Positions 1-12,416 of a stretch of DNA of 64,000 nt are shown here, one piece after another (positions within the stretch are counted from its first letter, which is position 1; each line of letters begins with the position of its first letter). The position numbers and the translations under genes are program-made. The notes beneath the pieces were generated by a model, which had not been told where the DNA came from, made no database searches, and saw nothing but the letters and a program-made list of their open reading frames with translations. The stretch is from Proteromonas lacertae (taxonomy: Eukaryota; Sar; Bigyra; Opalinata; Proteromonadidae), in contig NGBS01000871.1 in the NCBI GenBank assembly GCA_002245135.1, forward strand, positions 62,001-126,000, read 5' to 3'.

Positions 1-533
1 CAACATCAACTGAAGTAATTGAATTAGGTAGTACTTCTCCTGGTAATGCTTGTTTAGCTTATTTAGAATATACAGATAATTATGGTAGAAAATGGTATAC
101 TGATAAATTATGTTTAACTAAAATTACAGAAGGAGGTTGGAATGATGCATTAAAAAGATTACCAGTTGGTGTTATTGATCCAGATACAAAAGTTGAAATA
201 GATTCTACTAATAATAAAGTAACAATTACTTTTGGAAGTCAACAAACAGGAAGAAAACCACAAATTAAAGTAATATCTAAAAAAGATTTGGAGGATAAAA
301 AAGATCTATATCCAGGTGCAACAACACCATCAGGTTATCATGGAATGTCAACTTCTGATTTAGTGAAAGATAATACAAATGATCTTTATACAGGCACAGC
401 TTCTTACACTTACAGTGGAGTAAAAGCAATAGAATGTGGTGGAAATGGTTCATGTAATACAGAAACAGGATTATGTGAATGTTTTACTGGTTTTTATGGA
501 ATTGCTTGTACAATGACAGAAGATATGATGTAA
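1..533 (+). CDS. C-terminal part of a secreted or surface protein with an EGF-like end (partial)
   Basis: The frame is open from base 3 at the window edge to the TAA at 531-533, so only the last ~176 residues of a longer protein are present. The final ~30 residues hold an EGF-like module (spacing as in CGGNGSC...GLCECFTGFYGIAC), which in this family forms disulfides outside the cell or in the secretory lumen. Two more cysteines lie near the visible start. There is no membrane segment or GPI-like hydrophobic tail after the EGF module, so secretion or retention by another part of the protein is likelier. No intron is needed in the visible part. It is convergent with the mannosidase gene, 68 bp away. 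I do not recognise the upstream domain; a leishmanolysin-like or adhesin-like protein are both possible. Confidence 0.6.
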   Translation, partial: TSTEVIELGSTSPGNACLAYLEYTDNYGRKWYTDKLCLTKITEGGWNDALKRLPVGVIDPDTKVEIDSTNNKVTITFGSQQTGRKPQIKVISKKDLEDKKDLYPGATTPSGYHGMSTSDLVKDNTNDLYTGTASYTYSGVKAIECGGNGSCNTETGLCECFTGFYGIACTMTEDMM

Positions 534-601
534 AGATAAATATTATTAAGATTAATTTATGATCATGTTTTTGTTATTTTTAATAATTAATAAACAATTT
601 A

Positions 602-2269
<1,668 letters not shown>

Positions 2270-2529
2270 TGAAAATGGCTTGATTGGTTTGACTTACGAA
2301 AAACACTATTCTCATTTCAATTTCTTTATATCAATAGCATTATGTATTAGAAATTATACAATTATAATCAAATATTATAAGATTAACAACAATAGTTATG
2401 TAATTATGTATATTTTCTTTCTTTTCTCCAAATCCAAAACAAAAATTATTTTACTAATATTGATAAAATTAAGTGCAATTATTTTGCATCAGCATTAGTC
2501 TATTTGAAGATTATTATGAAACAATAAAA

Positions 2530-2871
2530 TTATACTTGTTGAACCAAATCTCCTACACTCTGTTCTAAGTCATCGATACGTTTACCCATTTCATCAACTA
2601 ATATCAATATAAACTAAAAAATACATACTTCTAGAAATAATTGCATCACTCATTTGTTGGAATCTGGTTTGCTATTCATAGGAATTATGTATATTTATAC
2701 CATTTGTTGAAGAAGGCTTTGTACCTAGAAAATAAAACTAAGATTAGAAATACGAACACTGTAAGGTCGTCTGCAGTTTCTGGTGGGTTTGTAGCTTGTG
2801 ATGAGTCCTATAAAAAATAATAAATGCTCAAAATTGAAAAAGAAGATGAGATATGTGAAAATTCATACCAT
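2530..2871 (-). CDS. HSBP1: Heat shock factor binding protein 1 (HSBP1)
   Basis: A 63-residue coiled-coil protein assembled from five exons: 2869-2871, 2754-2807, 2701-2724, 2629-2671 and 2530-2597, total 192 nt and in frame. The introns are 61, 29, 29 and 31 nt. The core VQSLLQQM, RFQQMSDAIISR and MGKRIDDLEQSVGDL matches HSBP1 heptads residue for residue in spacing. In animals and plants HSBP1 binds the trimerisation coil of HSF1 and has a second role in WASH complex assembly. The first coding exon is the initiator ATG alone, directly followed by a GTATG donor; this choice rests on frame and splice signals. The acidic N-terminus is short and the C-terminal tail of animal HSBP1 is missing. 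It starts 74 bp from the divergent gene at 2946. Confidence 0.88.
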
Positions 2872-2945
2872 AATGAAAATTTAAAAAAATTGAAATATGT
2901 TTCAAAAAATCTAGCAGTTTCAACTGTTTCTTTTTTACTTTGAAA
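2872..2945. promoter_or_regulatory. Short divergent promoter region between HSBP1 and the 2946 gene
   Basis: Only 74 bp separate the two start codons, so both promoters must lie here or overlap the 5' ends. The stretch is AT-rich with T/A tracts; I see no defined box. Confidence 0.45.
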
Positions 2946-3944
2946 ATGAATTCTGAAAGTTCTAATCAAGATGAAGAAGATTTTCATATTCGTATAAAAC
3001 CAGTGCCACCTTCCAAATTGCCCAAGCGTAAATCCTTCAAAAGAACAGAATTACCAAAAGTTCCAATAGTATTTTAATATATATATAATTCATTATTATT
3101 GTAATGTGATAGAAAATATTAGGAAATGCAGAAAGTAGACCTGAAATGATCTCTAGATATCGAAGAATGGCAAATAGAGAGGATGAATTATCACTGCTAC
3201 CACCAGCAGGAAATGGACGAAAAGAATTAGCTTATGAAGTAGAAAAAAGTACAAGAAGATTTGCTGAAAAATTCAATCTAAGTCCTAGAAACATAGTATA
3301 CTATCACGAAAAGAAGCCCGACATATATCCATTAAAACCAAAACCAGGAGATACACTTCATGTTGATAAATTAACAACAAATTTTGCAGATTTACTAAGA
3401 GATGGTTCATTATTTCGATTTAATACAAGAATAAATAAATATGAGAAACTTATGCCTAATGAAAAGAAGGATTTACCAATACCTCCTATCAAATCAAAAG
3501 ATGAAAGATTACATGGTCGTGAAAAAGTAACACAACTACGACATGATATAGAAGTAGAAGAGAAGAGATTTACAGGAGAATTAACATCAGAAAAAGCATA
3601 TATACACAAATGTGAAGAAGAAAAAAGAAAAAAAAAGAATTCGAAGAAATAAAAGGCTAAGAGCAGAAGCCTTGAGAAATGTAATAGATAATGCAAATAA
3701 TGTAGAAAAGATCCATCATTTAATGAATGATACAGTAGATTCAGTATTTATAGAACCTCCATTCGGAACATCGAGATTCTTAAGGCAAAAGTATCATATA
3801 TGGCATTCATTGGTTGATAAGAATAAAATACCTCCTGATGTGTTTAGTCCTGATTCTTCAGTAGTGAGTGATCAAGAGAGTATTCCTGGATTGTTGTATA
3901 GTGATGAAGATAGTGATTTTGAAACAGATTCTGATTATGATTAA
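2946..3944 (+). CDS. Unknown charged protein, interrupted by one frame break
   Basis: Exon 1 starts at the ATG at 2946 (acidic start, then a basic Pro/Lys stretch); a 44-nt intron at 3069-3112 joins it to a long frame running to 3652. The frame then ends shortly after an A-rich run at about 3617-3640, while a second frame overlapping from 3612 continues to a TAA at 3944 and looks coding (ends in an acidic Asp/Ser/Glu tail). One base gained or lost in the A run would explain this; a sequencing error in the homopolymer is at least as likely as a true mutation. The protein would be ~315 residues, hydrophilic, Lys/Glu-rich in the middle and predicted helical. No domain recognised. The similar coding character on both sides of the break argues for one gene. 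Confidence 0.6.
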
Positions 3945-4080
3945 TAGAGAAAGAGATTATATATAATTGTAATGTAATTTTTTCTTCCTTATTTATTGAA
4001 TTAATCGTTTAATTGTTGATTATTTTTTATATAATTTCAAAATAAACAATAGAAATTATTATTAATATATAAATAGATAT

Positions 4081-6577
4081 TTAAAATCCACTAGTTTTAA
4101 ACAACACATTTCTTTTCTTCGGTGGAACATTAAATTTACTGGAATCAAATCCAGTTCTTCTCATTGATGAAATTTCTTTAATTGGAGGAGCATATTCCAC
4201 AGGAGATGGAGAGTTAGCAGCTTGATACAGCATCAAATCACTATCAGTAACTGGAATACTTCTAGGAACACTGAAATATGGACTATCAGGTTTATAAGTT
4301 CTACCAACATCATAAGTATTTGGTCCAGGAACTTCATCACCATGATGTGTTGGTGCTGCATTACCTATTGAATATACTGGAGTTGAAGAATGATAACCAA
4401 AATCAGCATAATCTAATGGTCCAGGACTTCTACCTTTTAAATGCATTAATAATTCTTCATTCTCTTTGGTGGTTGGTGCATTGATTTTACTACCAGGAAT
4501 CCATTCTTCTACAAAGGATTTTGGATTGTAAGAACATGGACCGGGTGATGGTTTTAAGAATCTCTTTATATCTGCTTCTAATTGATATTTTGCCATTAAA
4601 TCTGCTCTTCTCATATCTTTACTTTGTTCCATCATTATCTCATTCTCTTCTTCTTGTTTTTCTAATCTTCGTTTCATTTGTAAGTATTTTTCTTCATATC
4701 CCATTTGTCTTCCAAGCTATTTAAATGAATAAAATAAATATAAAATATACTCTTCTTCTTTCAGCCATCAATACTTTATGATCTCTTTCCATTTGCGCTA
4801 AATCATTATTTCTCTTTCTTTCAGCCCAACTATCATTTCTTGCCTTCAATAATGCATTTGATCTATCAGTTTGCATCTTTTGATAATTCTCATAATCCTT
4901 TATTCTTTGTTTTCTTAATCTTTCAGCTTCATCATAACGATCTTTTCTTAATTTATTCTGCTCTTTCACCCATTCTATGTGTTGTTGCATTTGTTGTGCT
5001 GCTAATAACTTATCTCTTTCTACTTTCAACTCTTGATAATGCAATTTTGCTTTTAATCTATTCAATCGAGCTTCTTCAAGCTTTCTAGCTCTTTGTAAGT
5101 TAAATATTCTATGTGCTTCTTTTTCATCTAATTCTCTCTGATGTTCTTGTCTTTTCTTTTCTTCTTCTTTTTCTCTTTCCTTTTGCCTTTGTTCCAATTC
5201 CCTTTGGCTTTGCTCATAATCAGCTAATCTTTTCTTTGTTGATTCTATTTCATGTGTTAATACATATTTTCTATGACTGGCCTCTTTCATATTATGAGCT
5301 ATTCTTTGTTGAATTAGTGTTTGATTATCTTCAGACATGTATTTATTTGTATTACTTTCATTGTTTGTATTGGTATTATTCGATCTTGTACTATTTCTTG
5401 CAGTGGAGACTTGACTTTTATTATTATTATTATTATCTTCTCTTCTTTCTTCTTCTTCATTATTATTATTTTCTTCATTATCTTCTTCTTCTTCTTCTTC
5501 TTCTTCATCACCACTTCCTCCACCTGGTTGATTATATTCTCTCTCACTATCATTTCTACTATCATAATTGTTATTATTACTACTACTTTCTACTGGTACA
5601 GTAGCAGATAAATTACTTCTAATACTTTGTCTTTTTGCTATGGAAGAAGCTTTACTTGTTCTTTTAGAAGATGCACAAGATGATGGTAATGGATAATCTT
5701 TCAATGCTTTTGCTAATACTTCAATTCTTTTTTCATTATGTCGATCAGCTTGTGCTTTTAATACTTCTTTACTATATTTGGAATGAAGAGGTGGACAAAA
5801 TGGCATAAAATCTGGCAAATCATAACCTTTTCTAAATAACTGATTCTCATAATGTAAATAATATCTTTTAATCTCTGGTAATGTCATTTCTTTAGCTTGT
5901 TCTATATACTCAGTCATATCAACTTCTTTTTCTTCTTCTTCCTGTTGTTGTTGTTGTTTATTGATAGGAGGGAATTTACTAGCACTTTTTGTATTTCTTT
6001 TTCTACCTCCAGGAGTTGCTGTTGATGATTTACTTACATTTCCTGATTCATCATATTCTTCTTCATCATCTTTTGATTTTTTACTATTTTGATTTACTCT
6101 GTTTTGTAATCTTTCTATTTCTTCTTCTATTTTTCTTATTTTCTCTTCTATTGACTCAGCATCTCTTGAATCATTTCTTGTTCGCCTTTTAGAGGAGCTT
6201 TTCCCTGTTGATGCTAATGAATTATATGCATCATAATAATATGTTGATGAAGGTGAATTGGATCTTGTACTTTTGGATTGATGTTGGATTGGTAATCCAG
6301 ACACGTCTTCCTCTCTTTTATTTTCAGCCATGTAAGATTTTTCTGTTTGAGTTCCATCTGCTGTTTTGGATCTTTGACTACTTCCACCTTCAAATCTTCT
6401 TTCTGTGTCATTTTTACTTTCATCATAATCCCTATTTTCTAATATTTTTTCTTCATTATTTTGTTGTGGATATGATGATGTATTTTCATCTGAATTACCT
6501 AAATTCATAGTTTTACTTTCATATCCAGATGAGTCTAAAGATTCTGCATTATTATCTTCATCATGATACTTTTCCAT
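4081..6577 (-). CDS. Coiled-coil protein with C-terminal SHIPPO/STPGR repeats
   Basis: Two exons (4751-6577 and 4081-4716) joined by a 34-nt intron give 820 residues. I take the ATG at 6577; the frame is open 40 codons further up but that part is hydrophobic and looks like leader sequence. The N-terminal ~250 residues are Ser/Asn/Glu-rich and probably disordered, with Asn/Glu runs near 5420-5520. From about residue 430 a long charged coiled coil follows, and the last ~170 residues carry repeats of the type SPGPxxY (PSPGPCSY, RSPGPLDY, VPGPNTYDVG). STPGR proteins line or enter axonemal and other stable microtubules, so this suggests a flagellum or a related cytoskeleton. Both exons belong to one gene: the coil continues across the splice. 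The opposite strand carries long hydrophobic frames that only mirror the GAA-rich codons. Confidence 0.82.
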
Positions 6578-7010
6578 AATTTTTGCTCTAATATTATTTA
6601 TATATACGACTAAAAAACAAGAAAATAAAAAAAATAACGAAAAAAGTTTGATAAGTTTGAAAAAAACTAGCTGTTTTAGAAATTTTATATTTCTCATTTC
6701 TTTCTTATATTTAACTGTAATTTTTGCAATTATAGGGAAAATACTGTCTATTATATCTTATGTAATAGTTTTTGCCATTATTTCATCTTGTTACATACAT
6801 AAGTTATATTTTTGAATTACTTATTTAAAAAACAGGACAATAAATATATTATAATTTATATTATTCCACAACATGATTTTATTATGTTTTTATATTTAAT
6901 TTCTTTCTTTTTTTCTCTTATTATATTATCTTTATCTCTACTAATTTCAATATCTATTTTAAAAAATATTTAATATAAATATACTATTCATGATTAACTT
7001 TTTTATATTA
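6578..7010. other. Intergenic, no gene seen
   Basis: About 430 bp upstream of the STPGR gene and downstream of the LRR remnant. Very AT-rich with T tracts; I see no coding frame or RNA gene in it. Confidence 0.6.
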
Positions 7011-7562
7011 TCATTTTCTTTCATGTATTTCCTCAAATATTCTATTCAATTTGAACCAATATTATTATCACTTATATCAAGCATAAATGAATCTTCAATC
7101 CTCTTTAATCCATCAACTGAATACTTCAATCCAATTGAAGATAATCCCATTTCTATCATATTATATATTATCATCAATATTATACTTGAACAATTTATGA
7201 TTTTTCCTAATAAGTGTAAATTATGAGATTCACATAACATTTTCATTCCTATATCTCCTATTTTATTTCCATTTAAATCAACTTTGCTAAGCTTTGAAAG
7301 TGAAGATAAATTCCTAATCAGCATTTCTATACTATTATGTGTTAGTTTATTATCTATGGAATAGAAAAGAAAAATATCAAATCATACTACTCAAATCCAA
7401 TTGTGACACATCTGCCATCTCATCTAATCTTAATGATATTAATGATTTGAAATATTCATCATTTATTTCTAAATCACTTACATTTAATTCATTAAAACCA
7501 TTTTTAACATACTTAATTAATCTATGGATGTCTTTATTCAACAGTAAATCTTTACATCGATT
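7011..7562 (-). pseudogene. Decayed leucine-rich-repeat gene
   Basis: Read on the minus strand, this stretch encodes ribonuclease-inhibitor-type leucine-rich repeats (LSKVDLNGNKIGDIGMKML, then DISDNNIG). Upstream of them is a matching segment ending in QLDLSSM, joined by a plausible 34-nt intron near 7350. The frame is broken: a TGA interrupts the repeat region after the last DNNIGSN motif although the downstream codons still read like LRR, and the 5' end runs out of frame straight into the helicase fragment at 7560. No start codon fits. I read it as a truncated host gene that no longer makes a full protein. LRR proteins usually mediate protein-protein contacts; nothing more can be said. Confidence 0.55.
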
Positions 7563-7712
7563 AAAACAGCTCTCTGTTGAATGGAGGAGGGTTTTTCGAA
7601 ACCGTATGAATAAATTCCTCTTAATAAATCTTCTTTTAAACTCATATCATTAAAACCCGCAACAACTTCAACTGCTTTACAATTCTCAAATTCAAGTCCC
7701 ATTTCATCACAA
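7560..7712 (-). pseudogene. Displaced N-terminal fragment of an eIF4A/FAL1-type DEAD-box helicase
   Basis: The minus-strand translation includes [20 protein letters not shown] followed by [12 protein letters not shown], which is the Q-motif region at the start of eIF4A-family helicases. The match stops abruptly and LRR-type sequence follows in another frame. Motifs I (Walker A), DEAD and SAT are all absent. It lies downstream, in transcription order, of a C-terminal piece of the same kind of gene at 7879-7996, so the order of the two pieces is reversed relative to a normal helicase. Confidence 0.7.
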
Positions 7713-7878
7713 ACAAATACTAATACATAATATATGCAAATATATACTGCATGACATTTGAAACTGTTTATATGTAATAAAAACTTCTTTTATAAAAATC
7801 AAGAAATATATTTCTTGATTATCAACAATAAAAAAATCACTATAGAATATATCAAGCCAAGCTAGAGTTTTACAATAT

Positions 7879-7996
7879 TTATAAAAATTTACTAACATTC
7901 ATTGGCAGTTGATCAATCTCAGTTCCATAATATTGTTCAATATTACCTTTTCTACCAAATCTACCTCTTCGACCTATTCGATGTATATATAATTCT
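7879..7996 (-). pseudogene. Displaced C-terminal fragment of an eIF4A/FAL1-type DEAD-box helicase
   Basis: The minus strand encodes [14 protein letters not shown] (helicase motif VI) followed by [15 protein letters not shown], the usual eIF4A C-terminal end. About 15 residues that normally separate the two are missing, and the first Gly-Arg pair carries Arg for Ser. A possible splice acceptor precedes it at 7997. With the N-terminal piece 170 bp further on, the layout fits the remains of two tandem helicase copies that lost everything between the end of the first and the start of the second. Confidence 0.7.
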
Positions 7997-8096
7997 CTAA
8001 TGGTGAAATCTTATGAAGAAACTAATAGACTAAATATATAATGCAAATATAATGAATGAAATATTATTTGTTGTTAAGAAAGAACAAATCAAACAT

Positions 8097-9128
8097 TTAC
8101 AATAATTTAAGTCTTAAAACATATAAAACAGGATATTCTTTATCAATATCATACAATGGATTAGTTTGAACGTTGTTATCCCTCCATTTAGATATATCTT
8201 CATCATAATCATTAATTACATCAACACTGAACACTATATAGAAAATACATATAACACAATTAAAATACCCTCTTTTGCTATATCCATAAACCTATTTGAA
8301 CTATTTCCTCTTGAAGGATTTAACAATAGAATAACTCCATCTGATTTTATACAATTTTCTAATGTATTTAATAATTCTTTATGATAATCTTCGAAAAATA
8401 ATATATCTGCACCTATAATCAGATCAAATTTTGATTTATATTTGACATTCTCTTCTATAGACCATTGTAATTGTTCAATATTTACATTATATTCTTCTTC
8501 TAATGAAATGTTCTGTTTTCTCACCATTTCTAGTGTTTCAACTGATTTTGGATTTCCATCTGTTATTGTTATGTTTACATTATTAGACAATTTACTACAC
8601 ATTAATCCAGCAATTCCACTCATACCAGCTCCTAATTCAAGAATTGACTTGTTTTGTATTAATTGCGGATTCTATTCATATTAAAAACATACAACATACT
8701 TTAAATAAATAATATGCTAATATAATTTCAGCTGGCCATATACAAACATTTCCTGTATTGTCTACACCAATTCTATATATATTTTGGTCATTAGTAGATT
8801 ATACTCTTTATGAGATTGTAAATCATGATATGTAGGCAATGAGACTTGTTTTAATGCATGTATTGTAATACTACTATCAAAAGTATAATCCACTTTTTTG
8901 TATATAATGCCAAATTCCTATTTGAAGCAAAGCAAAATAAGAATTATGCTATACCTGAAATATTTCATCATATTCATTTATCCTTATTTTATCAAAATTG
9001 ATATTCTGTTTCAAACCATTCTGAATAAGCCCTTTTCTATCATATTATCATAAAAATACATACTTATTTCTCAATACATCCCTCAATAACATCCATCTCC
9101 TCTTGACTGTTTCATTTTTTATATTCAT
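8097..9128 (-). CDS. CAMKMT: Calmodulin-lysine N-methyltransferase
   Basis: Six exons (9064-9128, 8955-9036, 8805-8917, 8700-8772, 8269-8671, 8097-8233) separated by introns of 27, 37, 32, 28 and 35 nt give 290 residues; the human enzyme has 323. The family trimethylates one lysine of calmodulin using S-adenosylmethionine. Diagnostic matches run through the whole protein: RRWMLLRDVL at the N-terminus, VDNTGNVCIWPAE, the SAM-binding ELGAGMSGIAGLM, ITDGNPKSVE, FDLIIGADILFFEDY and a C-terminal YPVLYVLRLKLL. The start ATG (9126-9128) keeps frame into RRWMLL; an internal ATG in another frame hits a stop. The third intron has a textbook branch-like TACTAAT. The gene is divergent from the Ca2+-ATPase with 72 bp between starts, a suggestive pairing of two calcium-related genes. 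Confidence 0.9.
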
Positions 9129-9200
9129 ACTTTCAAACAGAAATCAAACTTATTTTTCTTCTTTTTCGTTTTCTGTATATACAGATAATATTATCTATCC
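9129..9200. promoter_or_regulatory. Shared divergent promoter region, CAMKMT / Ca2+-ATPase
   Basis: 72 bp lie between the two start codons. T-rich on the + strand, no recognisable box. Co-regulation is possible but not shown. Confidence 0.45.
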
Positions 9201-12107
9201 ATGTCAAAAGTATAATTTGAAAATTCTATTGTATATTACAAATATTAGATTGGAAGGATCATCCCTTCTTCAGAAGCTGCTCAATACTCAGTAAAGCAAG
9301 TATTTGAATTTGAAAACACTAGTCCTGATGTAGGTCTTACTGATTTGCAGGTTGAAAGCAGAAGAAATGAATTTGGTTACAATGAATTTGATGCTTCTGA
9401 TCATGAGACATTGTTACACAAATTTTTATCTCAATTTTCTGATAAAATGATAATGCTGTTAATGGTATCAGCCTTTATATCTCTGCTCGTCGGACAGTAC
9501 GATGATGCTCTAAGTATATTCACAGCAGTAGTGATAGTAGTAACAGTTGGTTTCATCCAAGAATATCGTTCAGAAAAGTCCTTGGAAGCATTAAATCATT
9601 TAGTTCCACCAATGGCTCATGTAATTCGAAATGGAGTGTCAATGAGGTTAGAAGCACGTGAATTAGTTATTGGTGATTTAGTAGTATTATCAATGGGTGA
9701 TAGAATACCAGCAGATCTTCGATTAACCGAATGTTTCGATTTAAAAGTGAATGAATCAAGTCTAACTGGTGAAAATGATGATGTTGCTAAAACCATTCAA
9801 TCTTTAAACGGTTTAACTCCTTCTACAGCTATTAATAAGTATAAGAATATTGTATTTATGGGTACAATGGTGAGTAATGGTCATGGTAAAGGAATAGTGA
9901 TAAGTGTAGGACAAGAAACTGAATTTGGTCATGTATTTACATTAGTTAAAGAAATTGATGAGAAAAGAACTCCTTTACAGAAACGTATGGATTCATTAGG
10001 TGAAGCATTGTCAACTGTATCTTTAGGAATAATTGCAGTCATTACAATAATTGGATTTTTACAAGGAAGGAAAATAATGGAGATGTTTACAATTGGTGTG
10101 TCTTTAGCTGTAGCAGCAATACCAGAAGGTTTACCAATTTGTACAACAGTTACGTTGGGTTTGGCTGTTTTAAGAATGGTTAGTAAGAAAGTAATTGTTA
10201 AGAAATTACCAGCAGTTGAAGCATTAGGTTGTGCAACAGTTGTATGTAGTGATAAAACAGGAACTTTAACCAAAAATGAAATGACTGTAAAGAAAGTTGT
10301 AACTACCAATAATCAAGTATTTGATTTTAGTGGAATAGGATATAATATGAATGGATCAGTCACTTGTGAAAATAGAATACTAAATAATGATGAGAAATTA
10401 CTGTTAGATGATTTATTAATTTCCTCAGTAAATTGTTGTAATTATATAGTAAATGAACATGGTGATTTAATTGGTCAACCAACAGAATGTGCAATTGGAT
10501 ATGCTAGTTTAAAATGTGATATAAAAGATCCGCGAATAGATAAAGTAAAAGGAACTGAAATTACATTTAATAGCAGTAATAAATGGATGGCTACTCAATA
10601 TATGGATGATAATAACAACAGTGTATATTATGTGAAAGGTGCTAGTGATATTATATTGAGTAAATGTGATACATATTGGACTTCGCAGAGTCAATCACCA
10701 CTAACAGAGAAATATATTAATGAATTTAAGAATACAGTGAAATTATTATCAAGGTATAAATATATTTTATATTTACTTTTTTTTTTTATTCTTCAACTTT
10801 TACTTCGATTTACCATTTCTTCTTATATATTATTTCTTATATATTCTTATTATAGTGATGGATTAAGAGTAATAGCAATCGCTAAAGGTCCTTCTTTAGA
10901 TAATCTCTGTTTCTATGGTCTAATTGGTATATATGATCCACCAAGAGAAGGAGTAATCAACACATTAAAGATATTATACAAAGCATCAGTCAAAGTTGTA
11001 ATGATAACAGGTGATAGTGAAACAACAGCAGTATCTATTGCTAGACAATTAGGAATGGAAAGTATTTATGGCCCAATTCAATCACTTTCAGGTGAAGATA
11101 TAGAATCATATGATATAAAAGAACTTAAACAAATTATTAATAATGTTAGCGTCTTTTATAGAACAGCTCCTAAACATAAGATGAAGATAGTTCAAGCCTA
11201 TCAAGCCAATGGTGAAGTTGTAGCAATGACAGGTGATGGTGTGAATGATGCTCCTTCGTTGAAATTAGCTGATATTGGTGTATCAATGGGTAAGTCAGGT
11301 ACTGATGTATCTAAAGAAGCAGCAGATTTGATATTAGTGGATGATAATTTCAGTTGTATAATAGATGCAATCAAAGAAGGTAGAAGTACTTATATGAACA
11401 TTCGAAACTTTGTACGATTTCAATTAACTACCAGTATTGCTGCATTAAGTTTAGTCGCTTTAACTACAGTATTTGATCAACCAAACCCATTAAATGCCAT
11501 GCAAATATTATGGATTAATATATTAATGGATGGTCCACCAGCTCAAAGTTTAGGTGTAGAACCAGTAGAAGAAGAAGTGATAAAAAAGAAGCCACGAAAT
11601 CCAAACGAACCAATTCTTACAAAACAAGTGTTATTTTTAGTGTTATATGGTGCAATGATGATTTTATTATTAACTTATTATGTATTTGATAGTGAAATAA
11701 AAGATGGTAAAATTACAGCTAGAGATACAACCATGACTTTTACTACGTTTGTTTTTTGTGATTTATTTACTGCTTTGTCATGTAGATCAAGTACTAAATC
11801 GATATCTTCTATAGGATTTTTATCTAATAAAGTATTTGTAATTGCTGTAGGTTTATCAATTGTTGGTCAATTAGCTGTTATATATTTTAAACCATTACAA
11901 AAAGTGTTTCAAACAGAAGAATTGAGCATATATGATTTGCTATATATTATCGGTTTAACTTCAAGTATATTTATATTTGAAGAAATTCGTAAATATTGTT
12001 ATCATAATCATGTTTGGAATAAATTGATGTCTTATAAAACAAGACAATTATTACCTTTATATCGAGATAAAAGAAGAAAAGATTCAGAAGCTGATAAATT
12101 AATATAA
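9201..12107 (+). CDS. P-type Ca2+/Mn2+ ATPase, SPCA/PMR1 type
   Basis: Pumps Ca2+ and probably Mn2+ into the Golgi lumen at the cost of ATP. Exons 9201-9209, 9249-10753 and 10856-12107 give 921 residues, the normal SPCA length. Signature elements: SSLTGE (actuator), PEGLP in M4, phosphorylated Asp338 in SDKTGTLTKNEM, MITGD, MTGDGVNDAPSLKLAD (from residue 629) and the M6 stretch WINILMDGPPAQSLGVEP, which is the SPCA/PMR1 form rather than SERCA. Only one calcium-site pattern is expected for the group. The first coding exon is nine bases. The second intron is 102 nt, about three times the local norm, has no in-frame stop and is a multiple of three, so retention would add 34 mostly hydrophobic residues in the nucleotide-binding domain. 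Confidence 0.93.
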
Positions 12108-12416
12108 ATAATTATATAATAAGAATTATTATAGTTTTTTTTCAATGTCCATTTTATGTTTTTATGAATGAATTAGAAATATTGAAACGAATATATTTTT
12201 GAATGTAAAAGGGAGTGTTTGTAATGTAGAATTGAATTGAATATTCTGTTTTTATTATGAAATACTTCCACATCACTTTTTATTTGGATTTTTATGAAAA
12301 TGAGAATCAAGCTTTGAAAATAGCAATTCAAACTATTTATGTATTTTCTTTGTTTTTGAGTGAATATAAACAGTAACACATTATAAAGAATATAAATGTT
12401 TTAATATTCATATTAT
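12108..12416. other. Convergent intergenic region
   Basis: 309 bp between two converging genes. No gene seen. It contains one copy of a recurring motif (AAACGAATATATTTTTGAA) at 12185-12203. Confidence 0.55.

Noticed and set aside
5113-5611. Long hydrophobic or Lys-rich frames opposite and beside the STPGR gene
   Set aside because: They mirror GAA/AAT-rich codons of the real gene; composition is one-sided and no start context or homology is present.
7011-7050. TGA read as tryptophan, because LRR-like codons continue after an in-frame TGA
   Set aside because: Conserved Trp positions in the kinase, GH47 and CAMKMT use TGG, and PSTK, G5, G7 and the acetyltransferase end in TGA. A nonsense change in a pseudogene is simpler.
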